Shown piece by piece: positions 54,813 through 64,000 of a stretch of DNA of 64,000 nucleotides. The first letter of the stretch is position 1. The number at the start of each line of letters is the position of its first letter. The position numbers were made by a program, and so were the translations under genes. The notes beneath the pieces are model-generated. The model had not been told where the DNA came from. It did no database searches and saw only the letters and a list, made by a program, of their open reading frames with translations. Source of the stretch: Semisulcospira habei (Eukaryota; Mollusca; Gastropoda; Semisulcospiridae); NCBI GenBank assembly GCA_036245525.1, contig BTPG01000001.1, positions 175,787,685 through 175,851,684 of the forward strand. The letters run 5' to 3'.

Positions 54813-55524
54813 AACATTCTGCACCAGAAAAACGACAGATAAGTCGTTGGTTTCAATAGTTTATTGCTTTGCAAAATGCATAAGAGGATATACAGCAATT
54901 TCCATCAGATTAAAACAAGCCACAGGCTTATAGGATAAGTAGTTCACTGACGGTTTTCTTGTCTCTATTCATGTTGGAGTCATTATTTGGTACTGGTCAT
55001 AAAAAGCAGGAATTGTGGTACAAAATTAAAACTTGAGCAAAGTTCATGAAATTTAATTCGCAGCATTTTCTATCAATCTAGTTTCAGAATTAATTAGTAA
55101 AAAAGAAAAACTTGGGGTCAAGTTGCTTCGGCACAATATTGCAATCAGTCTTCAGCCACTTGTCACGTGACACCGATGTGCAGATAAAAGTGATACGAGA
55201 ATGAAAGCAACTTACGTTGATATGAAATAATTAGATGAACTTCTTTTCTAGCCCTAAAACTTAAAAATGAAGTTTTTGATATAATTTGTTGTGTTCATAT
55301 ACTGATCATAGTCGTCTGACACTGAAACGTTAGAAACCATACAACTTAAAAGTTCCGTCAAGATCTACTACTTCCATATTTTCCTTTGTTTTCTTATTTA
55401 AGTAAGATATTCCTTGCAATATCATCAACATTTCGTCATGCACGTTATCAATTGTTACCTTGTCAGTTGGAAATGTGAACGGAGTTACAGCGTTTCATGT
55501 GACACCGCGTGACAAGACGATGAT
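54813..55524. other. Gene-less AT-rich stretch, nothing recognised
   Basis: No open frame of note and no repeat family recognised. Confidence 0.4.
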
Positions 55525-55705
55525 GAAAGATAGTATAATCTAACTCATTTTTGAAAATAATATAGATAAAAATGCGCCTCAGTGTTGATTTTAGAGTTAC
55601 AATACAATGATGGAAAATAGTACAACCTATCTCAGCTTTGACTATTATCGATAAAAGTGCGCCACAGTGGTTATTTTAGGGTTCTAGTGCTTCATGTGAC
55701 TCATC
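55525..55705. repeat. Degenerate tandem duplication, about 85-90 bp
   Basis: 'gatgatgaaagatagtataa' to 'aaaatgcgcctcagtgttg' recurs as 'caatgatggaaaatagtaca' to 'aaagtgcgccacagtggtt'. Confidence 0.6.
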
Positions 55706-55920
55706 GGCAATTTTTCAGTCAGAGGCAGTTTACACTTGTAAACAGGAACTGGGTTCCCACCGAGTAGAGTTCAACCCGGTTGGAGCGTTTACACTTGCAT
55801 TTGGAACCGGGGTTGACCGGCCCACGTGACCGTGACAAAGCATCTTAGGAATGCATCAAAGCGCCTCCTCCATGAAACACCTTGCAGTTGAATTTGGGTG
55901 GTGACCAGTCATTATAGGGC

Positions 55921-56335
55921 TGTTTGTTTGTTTGTTTGTTTGTTTGTTTGTTTGTAAATACATACAATTATTACGATGTACTATTTCTTTCTGCACAAAA
56001 AGAGACGATCTCTAAACATGACATTAAAGCTCTTAGCGAGCGCGGATTTCGGGAAGGGGGGTGTTACAGCAGTTCCGGCCCCCCCCCCCCCCAACTCGCC
56101 CTGGCCAAAATTTCTTTGAAATGCTACAATAAAGTCCCTTTTGGGGGAGTTGGGACCTCCTCCCCCTTCTCTCCCCCCCCCCACCTTCCACCTCCCCCCA
56201 CCTTCCACCTCCCCCCTACCCCCCCACTCCCACCTCCCCCTCCCTCCCCCCACCCCCACCTTCCACCTCCCCCCCCCCCACCTTCCACCTCCCCCCCACC
56301 CCCACCGTCCACCTCCCCCCCCCCCCCTTCTTTCC
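55921..56335. repeat. (TTTG)n and a C/CT-rich polypyrimidine tract
   Basis: A short TGTT repeat at 55920-55952. From about 56078 to 56335 the strand is almost only C and T with A ('ccaccttccacctccccc' repeats). The Pro-rich and Gly-rich frames are by-products. Confidence 0.85.
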
Positions 56336-56561
56336 ACCATTGTTCGAGATTTCGGTGCGTGGCGAGAAAGTGGAGGATGGTTCTTGATTTTCGGCCACTA
56401 AAGGCAAGGTCTATCGTCGGGAGGCCTTTTGTGTCAGGTTGAAGGTCCCAAACAAAAAGTACCTCTCGAGGTAACTAATCCGCCCCTACATAGTACAGAA
56501 AAGTTTGGGAAAAAAGAAGAAAAAGTTTCTTACAGATCATTTTAGGCATTGAATCGTCTGT

Positions 56562-56703
56562 GTTGGGTTACTTCGAGGGTTACAGCGTGGTATCGTAGTC
56601 CTCTGAAGATGATTATCACACCGATGCACCGAAAGCACGAAGGTCTGATAATCAGCTTCAGAGGACTACAAACCACGATGTAACCCGAGAAGTAACCCAA
56701 CGT
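56562..56703. repeat. Palindrome, about 58-bp arms
   Basis: 'gttgggttacttcgagggtt' faces 'acccgagaagtaacccaac'. The inner 'tagtcctctgaag' pairs with 'cttcagaggacta'. Confidence 0.75.
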
Positions 56704-57580
56704 AAACGGTTCAGTGTCATTGTCGTTCAGTCTAAATTACTCACTATTTGAAGCCTCGAATGTTTGTCTGACGTCAGGAGTAAAACGCCAAATATTTCAG
56801 ACGTCTGAGTGTATTTTCTGGGAAATACACAGGGGACGCGTGCTTTGTAAATAGGTCACCATGCCCGGTCGCGCAAACGTGCTTGATTTTTGCCGCTGGA
56901 ATTTCAAACGTTTACCAGCGGTGCTACTTCTAAGCAGCCAGTGACAATACCGGAATCTGTAGCAATCAAGTGCGAACTTTTCTCACTGGGTTCAAGTGAT
57001 AAAACTTCTAAATTTTGAGTGCAGGACTGTGTGGCCAGCGACTGGATATACGGCAGGTCTGATTTCGTACATGAAGCATGTATTGTTGGCATCTTTCGCC
57101 ATTCAGTACTGAGCTCATACAAGCTCATACAATGACTCGATGTTTTCAACAAAACCTGAAATGTCATAGATCTGTCACATTTTCTTTATTTCTCTTTCTC
57201 TCTTACTGCACAAGTGGAAACAGTCTGCTTTCTAAACAGCATACGTGTTGACATGGAGCACAATGGAAAGTTTCGAGCTGCCTCAGTTCAGAGTTTGAAT
57301 TGCGACACATTTGTGTAACACTTGTGTAGTGTGCCCACCGCTGGAGTCGTGCCGAAATAAGGTACAATTCTTTTATTTCCCTATCGTCTACCACCAGTTG
57401 ATCTTTGTGTTTTCCGGTTATTTATGATGTAAGGTGCCGGACAGCCCTGATCAAAGCATTCAGACGAAAGACCTAGGACAGATTCGTGCGCGATACTAGA
57501 ATTGCGGATTGGCCAGCTGATTAAAAATTACAGGTACGGCAATGGTTCTAGGAGGTAGGCATTGGTGCATTGAACCCCCT
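56704..57580. other. Gene-less stretch, nothing recognised
   Basis: No domain-bearing frame. The 3' UTR of the LINE to the right may extend into its end. Confidence 0.35.
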
Positions 57581-57752
57581 GCGATTTTTAGATGCTGACC
57601 AATCACAGTGTCGGAAAATGGAGTGACTGAAAGACAATGTTCATTAACAGCGCTTTTTACATTGTCAGTTTGGCAAATACGTATTTAATTGTCAGAAGTG
57701 TTCGGTATCTGGCACGGTCTCACGACTGCTGGCGGAAAATTGTTCTGCAAAC

Positions 57753-58466
57753 TTACAATAAACATCTGCAGCCCAAACTTGGTTGAGAAGCCGTGGAATA
57801 ACGGCACCGGTAAATAAAAAACTTTGCCATTAATAAGAGCAAGTCAAGAACTGGGTCTGTCCGCAGCCCTTTTTTCACCCCAAACACAACTAATTCTGTA
57901 CAGAGTTCAAAATTATCACAATGAGCACATTTTTCTTTCAGTCTGTTCAGTAATTTGTCCCAGAAAACACGCACCACTGTGCACTCAAAAAATAAGTGTT
58001 CAATAGACTCCTTAGAGAGTGAACAAAAGGTACAAAGGTTTGAATCCTTTAACTATCTGTAGCGCAGGTAAACATTGGTTGTCAGTATTCTGTGGACAAT
58101 TCTATACTGAAACCAGCGTAATTTGGTGTCTTGTGTGACCGTTATGGCATGCACAAATATAGCTTTCCAATTTAGGTCATTATATTTGTTTTCCCATTTT
58201 TCAATACACGTAGGTGGTGTCATTTTATTTAAGAAAACGTTGTATATATCTTTTGTACCCTTTTCATGTTTAAAGACAACACCCAAAGGTGTACCCAAAT
58301 TGGTTACATCAACTGCATCGGTCCATATTCGTAACATTTTTCTTTTGTATTTTCGTATAGCACTTGTTCTACTATAGTATTCGAGAAAAGAGACATCTGC
58401 ACCAAAAGTTTCACAAAAAACTTCGAAGCTAATAATGTCCCCATTATCATCAAAAAACATCACCAA
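57753..58466 (-). pseudogene. C-terminal region of the Tx1-like ORF2
   Basis: The frame 58053-58466 ends with 'LRWFQYRIVHRILTTNVYLR' and a TAG. After the stop the same frame continues 'LCTFCSLSKESIEHLFFEC' (about 57985-58045), a C-x2-C..H..C motif known from L1/Tx1 C-termini, into 57753-57977. The stop and a frameshift at about 58450 disable it. Confidence 0.7.
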
Positions 58467-59885
58467 TTGTAAAAATATTTTTCAAAACCCACTTGTCGAC
58501 AGATTTCGAAGTATCCTTTTTCAGAAGTCGTGGGTTAAAAAACAATGGTTCGCTTTTGAATGCATCAATACTTGCGGGACAGAAAAGATTATGGTATTCT
58601 TTAAAAATTGCCGCCACTTCTTTCCAAAAAGGGTTCTTCATCTCTAAACTTTCTAGGAAGTAACCACCAAAAACCTCACACTGTTTGATATTACCATACA
58701 AAGATGCAAGTAAAAGGTTCCATTTAGTGCCCGAAGACAGCACTCTCCGAATCCAGGTGACCTTAAGTGCTTTGTAAAAAAACTTCAATATCAATTACCT
58801 TGAGCCCTCCTTCTTCATACTGTCTGAAAACTGTGGTTCTTTTCACTTTATCTCTCTTCCCTCCCCAGATGAAGTTAAACATCGCACTATTAATTTCTTT
58901 GAGAATTACACTCCCTGGGGAGGGCAGAGAGATGAAGAGGTGAGTAAAAATTGAAAGAATTAAGGACTTGAAAACAACATTTCTTCCAACAGGGGTTAAA
59001 TTTCGGAATTTCCACTGCTTTACAATTTTCTTCATTCTTACAAGTTTCTGTTTATAATTCAGGAGTATGATATCAGACAGTTCTGTAGAGAAGGTCACTC
59101 CCAGCACTGTGAAGGTATCTGGATTCCAGGAGATGTTTAGATGTGGGGCATAGCGTGTAAGACAAAACCTATTATTGCCAATCCAAACAGCAATAGTCTT
59201 CTCAAAATTAATTTTTAGCCCAGAAATAACTGCAAAAAGTTCCAATTCTAGGATGACAGAATCAAATGATTTTTGTGACCCATCCAAAAACAATGACATA
59301 TTATCAGCAAACAGTGAGACTAAGAATTCATGTTCTTTGCATTTTATACCTGAAATGTTCCTCAACTTTATAGCCAACAGTTCAACACATATTAAAAAGA
59401 TATAAGGTGAGAGGGGGTCCCCTTGTCTACAATCACGATCCACAGAGAAGCGACCAGACACCTGGCTGTTCACAATCAGGCAAGATTCACTGTTCTTATA
59501 AAAAAAATTCCACCCATTTTGTGATGCAACAGCCAAAGTTAAACATTTTTAAAGCTTTCTGAATAAATGAGTGAGAAACAGAGTCAAACGCTTTTTCGAA
59601 ATCGATGAGCAACAACAATCCAGGTTTCTTAAATGTCTCTGTAAAATGAAGTACATCATACAGAAGTCTAATATTGTCGGAGATTGATCTACCGGAGATG
59701 AAACCACTCTGGTCCTCATGAATTATACAAGGGAGAACCTGTTTTATTCTATTGGCGATACATGCGGATGCAATTTTATAACTGACATTAAGCAGGGATA
59801 TTGGGCGCCAATTTTTTAAATATTGCTTAGGTTTTTCCCCTTTAGGAATAAGAGTTATCATTCCATGTCTTTGAGTGACTGACAA
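58450..59885 (-). pseudogene. Reverse transcriptase of the Tx1-like LINE
   Basis: Frames 59496-59885, 58763-59536 and 58450-58794 follow each other. Motifs in order: 'NWRPISLLNVSYKIAS', 'DQSGFISGRSISDNIRLL', 'LLLIDFEKAFDSVSHSFI' (first catalytic Asp), 'CRQGDPLSPYIFLIC', then 'LFADNMSLFLDG' where the second Asp of the F/YADD box is Asn (about 59298-59309). 'LGVTFSTE' and 'FNFIWGGKRDKVKR' follow. The FADN change should abolish catalysis; frameshifts at about 59510 and 58780 also break the protein. Confidence 0.85.
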
Positions 59886-60412
59886 AGACCCATGGACCCT
59901 CGATAGACCTCACTAAGAAAGACCCTAGGTCTTTCCAAAAAAAAATTGAAAAATTCCGCTGGGAAGCCGTCACTTCCTGGACTTTTCCCATTTTCCATAT
60001 TCTTTAAAGCTCGTAAAGCCTCCTCCTCCGTTATGTAGCCTTCTAAGTTGTCTCTCTGTTCTTCTGACAACGTTCGAAAAAGACAGTTGTCAAAATCTGA
60101 GGAGTCAACCTCAAGTAAATCTGAATCTCTGTTTTTATATAATGCCCTATAGTACTCCTCCACTTCCCTCACAATTTCTACCTGATCTGTTATCTTTTCT
60201 CCATTGTTGTTTTCTATAACCTTCATAAATTTACTCGTGTAATGTCTTTTTTCTAGCCCACAAAAGTATTTTGATTTTTTTTCTCCGTCTCCTATCCATC
60301 TTGCTTTCGCCCTGATTCGAACCCCGTCCATCCTCCGTTCCCTAATGTTATACAACTCCTGCTGTAAAGTCTCTAAAACTCCCTGATTATGCTGGCTCAG
60401 ACTATTTTCCAT
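59858..60412 (-). pseudogene. Linker and RT N-terminal part of the Tx1-like LINE
   Basis: Begins at about 60412 in a coiled, charged linker ('LQQELYNIRERRMDGVRIRA'). It continues with 'RWIGDGEKKSKYFCGLEKR' and the RT approach 'ALKNMENGKSPGSDGFPAEF' (motif 0/1). Frameshifts at both ends join it to the endonuclease and to the RT core. Confidence 0.8.
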
Positions 60413-60514
60413 AGCTTCAATTTTGTTGAGCAGCCATTTTTCTCGTTCGTTTTCTACCTTCTTCTTGTGACAAGCATAAGCTATTGTAGTTCCCCTAATC
60501 TGAACAAGAAGAGT

Positions 60515-61373
60515 TTAAAAAAATAACTGATCATTAATTACAAGCTGCAGATCGGGAGAAGGGATGTGATCGATAACTTCATGCGGGTACAACAGATGTG
60601 CGTACTGACATTTTGTTTCATAAATACACTTTTTCACTGATGTTACATACTCTGCATTCTTTAACAAGGAGGTATTAAACTTCCAAAATGTACGGCCATG
60701 TCTAATATAGGAATCAGAACTGCCATTTCTCGACTGGATAGCAAAAGAGATAACAGAGTGATCGGATCTGTATGATGCATTAATCCCTGATGCCACTATG
60801 TGCAGCTGCGTCCGATATAAGAAAAAAGTCCAGGCGTGCCTGCTGAAGGGGGTTTCTTCTCCTCCACGTAAATATAGTATCATTAGGATGCATTTCTCTC
60901 CAAATATCTATCAAGTTAAATTCTTCAATTACTTCGTGTAGTTTTTCTCTGGCAAGTGGATTATTTGTGCGCTTGTAATTATGATAATCAAGCTTAGGGT
61001 CCAAGACCATATTCCAATCACCTCCCAGAATCATAGGAACATCCCCATATTCGCATAATTTACTTTTCAACTGTTCATAAAAAAATGGACAATCATTGTT
61101 TGGCCCGTGCACATTAACCAGCAAGTACACAGTTTCATCAACAAGCGCTTTAAGAATCATGTAGTTTCCTTCAGGGTCATTATACAAGCCAAGGTGTTTA
61201 AAACCAAAATTATTGTTAATTAGAACAGCCAGACCCTTTGGATTTGATGCATAAGAATTAAAAAATGCTTGATAGCCCCATTTCGCACTGATGATATGCT
61301 CTTGTTTCTCCGTAAAGTGTGTTTCTTGTAGAAAGCATATGCTATATTCTTTTTCTCTCAAAAGATGCAACAC
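60515..61373 (-). pseudogene. APE-type endonuclease of the Tx1-like LINE
   Basis: Frame 60780-61373 carries 'CFLQETHFTEKQ' (catalytic Glu), 'YLLVNVHGPNN', 'MILGGDWNMVLD' (Asp and Asn) and 'DTIFTWRRRNPLQQARLDFF'. Frame 60515-60883, after a frameshift, carries 'YRSDHSVISFAI' (the Asp-His pair) and 'GRTFWKFNTSLL'. The N-terminal strand is cut off. The domain nicks target DNA in active relatives. Confidence 0.85.
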
Positions 61374-61442
61374 ATCATCCCATTTTCGTTTGACTGTGTA
61401 GACATCAGTGCTTTCTATAATCGTGAGTGTTGTTGAGTAAAG

Positions 61443-61728
61443 TCTACTTTAATCAATCCAGACCAAAAGGTGACTGCCAAGCGTGTAATATGCAAAGAAG
61501 TACCCAACGGAGAAAGAAACACGCTTAGAAAAGACGGGTACAACACAATTTATTAATATTTCGGGTAAATACCCTTTGTCAAAATAGACAAACAAACAAA
61601 CAGTCTGTCTGTTTGTTTGTTTGTCTATTTTGACAAAGGGTATTTACCCGAAATATTAATAAATTGTGTTGTACCCGTCTTTTCTAAGCGTGTTTCTTTC
61701 TCCGTTGGGTACTTCTCTACTTTAATCA
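61443..61728. repeat. 219-bp perfect palindrome, flanked by 13-bp direct repeats
   Basis: 61497-61715 reads identically on both strands except for a 5-nt centre (tctgt); each arm is 107 bp, from 'gaagtacccaacggagaaag' to 'aaacaaacaaacag'. 'tctactttaatca' stands at 61443-61455 and again at 61716-61728. The part 61466-61593 is a relative of the single-copy repeat at 54618. It abuts the 5' end of the LINE. Confidence 0.85.
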
Positions 61729-62150
61729 GAACACGGAAAATGCCAGCATGTTTGTTTATTTAATCCCTTTCTAACGTTGTCGCTATCACTAGCGGATATC
61801 AGTGTCGTCGATCTCAATAACATGGCGATTCGATTCGTGTGTTTACTGCTGTCTATTCTCCGCTTACGTGAATGTATGGGAAAGAAATTTCGAGCGCACG
61901 ACAACACTAAGCAGTATTTCATTACTAGTGAGCATAAGGAGCTTGCTAATGTGATAGTATGAGCATATTTAGCGTTTTTGTTTTGACAGAGGCAAGCTTC
62001 GAGATTGAGACTTTCTGGTCTGCAAGGGATTGTGGGAAGGAAAGTATATCAAGCAAGGTCATGAATATTAATTTGCTTGTTATACAATATATCAGTACAT
62101 GTGTCAAAGAAGGGGAAATTGTATGGAGTGGGTAGGCCTACATTATAAGG
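61729..62150. other. Gene-less stretch, nothing recognised
   Basis: No supported gene or repeat. Confidence 0.35.
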
Positions 62151-62159
62151 TATTCATAG

Positions 62160-62440
62160 CAGGAGTTCGCTACACACACCCTTGTAGACCTGAGGGAGGT
62201 CAAAGGAACCATTGTACCCCGAAGGCCTGAGGGGTACAATGGTTCCTTTGACCTCCCGGAGGCCTAAAAGGGTCCGTGCAGCAAACCCCTGCTACCAATA
62301 ACGTATTTGTTTTCATTCCTCCACTAGTTTCGTAAAAGAAATCAAGCTGAAATCGTCCGACCTGGAGCACGCCAGACTTGACTGACGTTAAAAGAATATA
62401 CATGTATACAAAATAGACTTATGACATAATTTCAGGTCTT
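62160..62440. mobile_element. Family-E palindromic element
   Basis: Palindrome 62160-62293: 'gggaggtcaaaggaaccatt' against 'aatggttcctttgacctccc'. The right flank ('aacgtatttgttttcattcc', 'agacttatgacataattt') is the same as in the copy at 43600. Confidence 0.75.
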
Positions 62441-62559
62441 TCAGCATTGTCTACAAATTGTCAATGGAAGAGGTGCGTGACAGTGGGTCAAATGGTTGTT
62501 GTGATGCGTCTAGTGTGGTAGTGTAGCGTCTGTGCTTGTCGCTCTCGCTTTCAGCTCCC

Positions 62560-64000
62560 ACCGCTGGCTAGCAGTTTTGCGAAAAGGGGAGCAGAACATG
62601 TCAGTCTCTCCCTGCCAGTACACAGCCTCTCCAGCAACAAGCCTCATGTAGTGCCTCCTCGTGGTGACTCATGGTAACCGAGCACCTTACGGACTCGGGC
62701 TGAACTACATAGGACTCGGAGGAGATCTGGCCCCCAGACATGCGGCATGCAGGCCCATCGATGTGTGGACAAGCCTTGATGCCCATGAACCAGATCCCCA
62801 GCTATGGGTAAATAGCCCCACTGCCTTGTGGGTGCCTTGGGAGAGGCAAAGGCTAGGGGAGTAAACCCTATACAAATCCGGGCAGGGATGTTCGATAGCC
62901 TTGGTTGGCAGATCTCCTTCGAGAAGGAAAACTCCGAGGAAAAACCTGAGTAGATGGGACCCATAAGCCTTGGTCGGCAATCCATCTAGGAGAAGGATAC
63001 TCCAAAACTAAACCATCCTGTGCTCCCAGGAAAGGCCTTTTGACCAGGAGCTAAGGGTGAGGTAACCCCGACAGAAACCCCGAGTGCTGAAGACGGAGGT
63101 ACTGGGCTGCACAGCGCACTCTAATAAACCACAGTACCATGCATATACAGCCATATGACACTTGGAGATGGATTCAAGAGGAATGGTGCTCGCCCTGTGG
63201 AGTCTCACCAGGCAGGTGCAGTACCGGGCTCTGCGCCTCTTCAGAGCCCACCCCCAGCGACTGGAGGACCTTCCCGACTGTCTCGAGGATCCAGGGGACT
63301 GGGAAGTAGAGCGACTGGCCAGCGAAAAATCAAGACCAGAGACAAAGAAAAAGCCAATGTGAACATCATGCACTGGAATGCCGAAGGGGTTACCAACAAG
63401 AAAACAGAACTAGAGCACTTTCTGCATGAAAACAGCATAAACATCTGCTGTATACAAGAGACACACCTGCAAGAAGGGAAACCCTTTAAGGTCAGAGGAT
63501 ATCAGGTCTTCCGAAGTGATCGCCAAGGGAGGAAGAAAGGGGGGGGGGGGTTATGACCCTAGTTAGAAACAACCTGAATGCCAGCGAAACCAGGAGATTC
63601 ATGGAAGAGGCAGAATACATCCAGGTCAAGGTAACCACCAGTGACAGCACCCTTGACCTTGTCAACTACTACTGCCCTAATGATAAGTTGCTGTCCCTCG
63701 ACACTATCCAGGTCCCGAACAGTGGATTCCTCATCACTGGTGACTTCAACAGCCAGTCCCAGAGTTGGGGATATGACACACTGGACAAGAGAGGAGAAGA
63801 CATTGAGGAGTGGCAAGATGAAAACCACCTGATACTTGCCAATGACCCTGAGGACCAACCTACCTTCTACTCTCGCCGCTGGCACACCACCACTACACCG
63901 GACCTGGCGCTTTGCACTGAAGATGTTCATAAGTGCCTCAGCAGAACAGTAGGACCACAGCTAGGAGGAAGTGACCACCGCCCTATCCTCCTAACCCTAA
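62560..64000 (+). mobile_element. Non-LTR retrotransposon (LINE), Jockey/I-like, 5' part, continues past the window
   Basis: A GC-richer leader (about 62560-63150) precedes an endonuclease ORF. In the leader, 'agccttggttggcagatctc' at 62897 is imperfectly repeated at 62967. The left boundary is estimated. Sequence remains coding-like up to the last base, so the reverse transcriptase should lie beyond 64000. Confidence 0.65.
63155..64000 (+). pseudogene. APE endonuclease of the Jockey/I-like LINE (frameshifted, partial)
   Basis: From the ATG at 63155 a basic, Pro/Ser/Gly-rich lead leads into 'VNIMHWNAEGVTNKKTELEH', 'INICCIQETHLQEG' (catalytic Glu) and 'GYQVFRSDRQGRKKGG'. A run of 12 G (63539-63550) then shifts the frame. 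The continuation from about 63553 has 'LDLVNYYCPND', 'GFLITGDFNSQSQSWGY' (Asp/Asn), 'RRWHTTTTPDLALC' and 'LGGSDHRPILLTL' (Asp-His) at the window's end. All endonuclease motifs are present, so only the homopolymer separates the two halves. Jockey/I-type assignment is from motif style and is uncertain. Confidence 0.75.

Larger units (their letters stand above)
57580..61440 (-). mobile_element. Tx1/L1-like non-LTR retrotransposon (LINE), 5'-truncated, decayed
   Basis: On the minus strand one ORF2-like protein can be followed through eight frames: APE endonuclease, reverse transcriptase and a C-terminal Cys/His motif. The style ('GRTFWKFNTSLL', 'LRWFQYRIVHRIL') is that of Tx1/L1-group LINEs. The endonuclease lacks its first strand at the 5' end (about 61440), so the copy is truncated there. 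No poly-A or target duplication was identified with confidence. Confidence 0.8.

Noticed and set aside
56124..56407. Pro-rich and Gly-rich ORFs
   Set aside because: They come from a polypyrimidine low-complexity tract.

Overview
The window looks like nuclear DNA of a metazoan, most likely a lophotrochozoan and probably a marine mollusc. The grounds are two single-exon orphan rhodopsin-family receptors of a type I associate with molluscan genomes, tRNA-derived SINEs, Tx1-like and Jockey/I-like LINEs, Ty3/Gypsy elements with tRNA-Pro priming, and very abundant CA/GA/ATT microsatellites. There are no bacterial operons, no ribosomal or true tRNA genes, and no CRISPR array. The species assignment is inference.

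Only two intact-looking protein genes are visible. One is a 544-aa G-protein-coupled receptor on the minus strand (4292-5926). The other is a related receptor of about 588 aa on the plus strand (28482-30248). They are recognisable paralogues: both have a very long third intracellular loop and both lack the proline of the TM7 NPxxY motif. They point away from each other and are separated by about 22 kb that is mostly repeats, including an 8.2-kb array of a 30-bp satellite (10077-18243).

The rest is nested mobile DNA. Left part (1-9535): many TTAA-bounded, hairpin-cored MITEs, often back to back and sharing one TTAA, with several unrelated perfect palindromes. Centre: the 30-bp satellite; three TIR elements flanked by TTA or TTA-like triplets (20156-20666, 27669-28291, 40475-41181); a solo LTR (22795-23685); a pair of 0.5-kb inverted arms (30791-31324 and 39562-40066). 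Between those arms lies a Ty3/Gypsy element (31997-39513) with 1.7-kb LTRs, a tRNA-Pro primer site, broken gag-protease and integrase, and a deleted reverse transcriptase. Right part: two tRNA-derived SINE copies, a 36-bp minisatellite (45108-46151), and a second Ty3/Gypsy element (46802-52357, 5-bp target duplication GTCGT). The far right holds a decayed Tx1-like LINE on the minus strand (about 57580-61440) and the 5' part of another LINE running off the right end (about 62560-64000).

Both Gypsy elements have integrase before reverse transcriptase/RNase H (gag-PR-INT-RT-RH). That is the Copia-like order of the Gmr1 type, not the usual Gypsy order. Other notable signals are hairpin-type elements lying beside tandem arrays, a 26-bp micro-insertion flanked by 21-bp direct repeats, and an apparently perfect 219-bp palindrome with 107-bp arms. 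All coding parts of the retroelements are interrupted by stops or frameshifts. Long stretches between these features show nothing recognisable and are listed as such.
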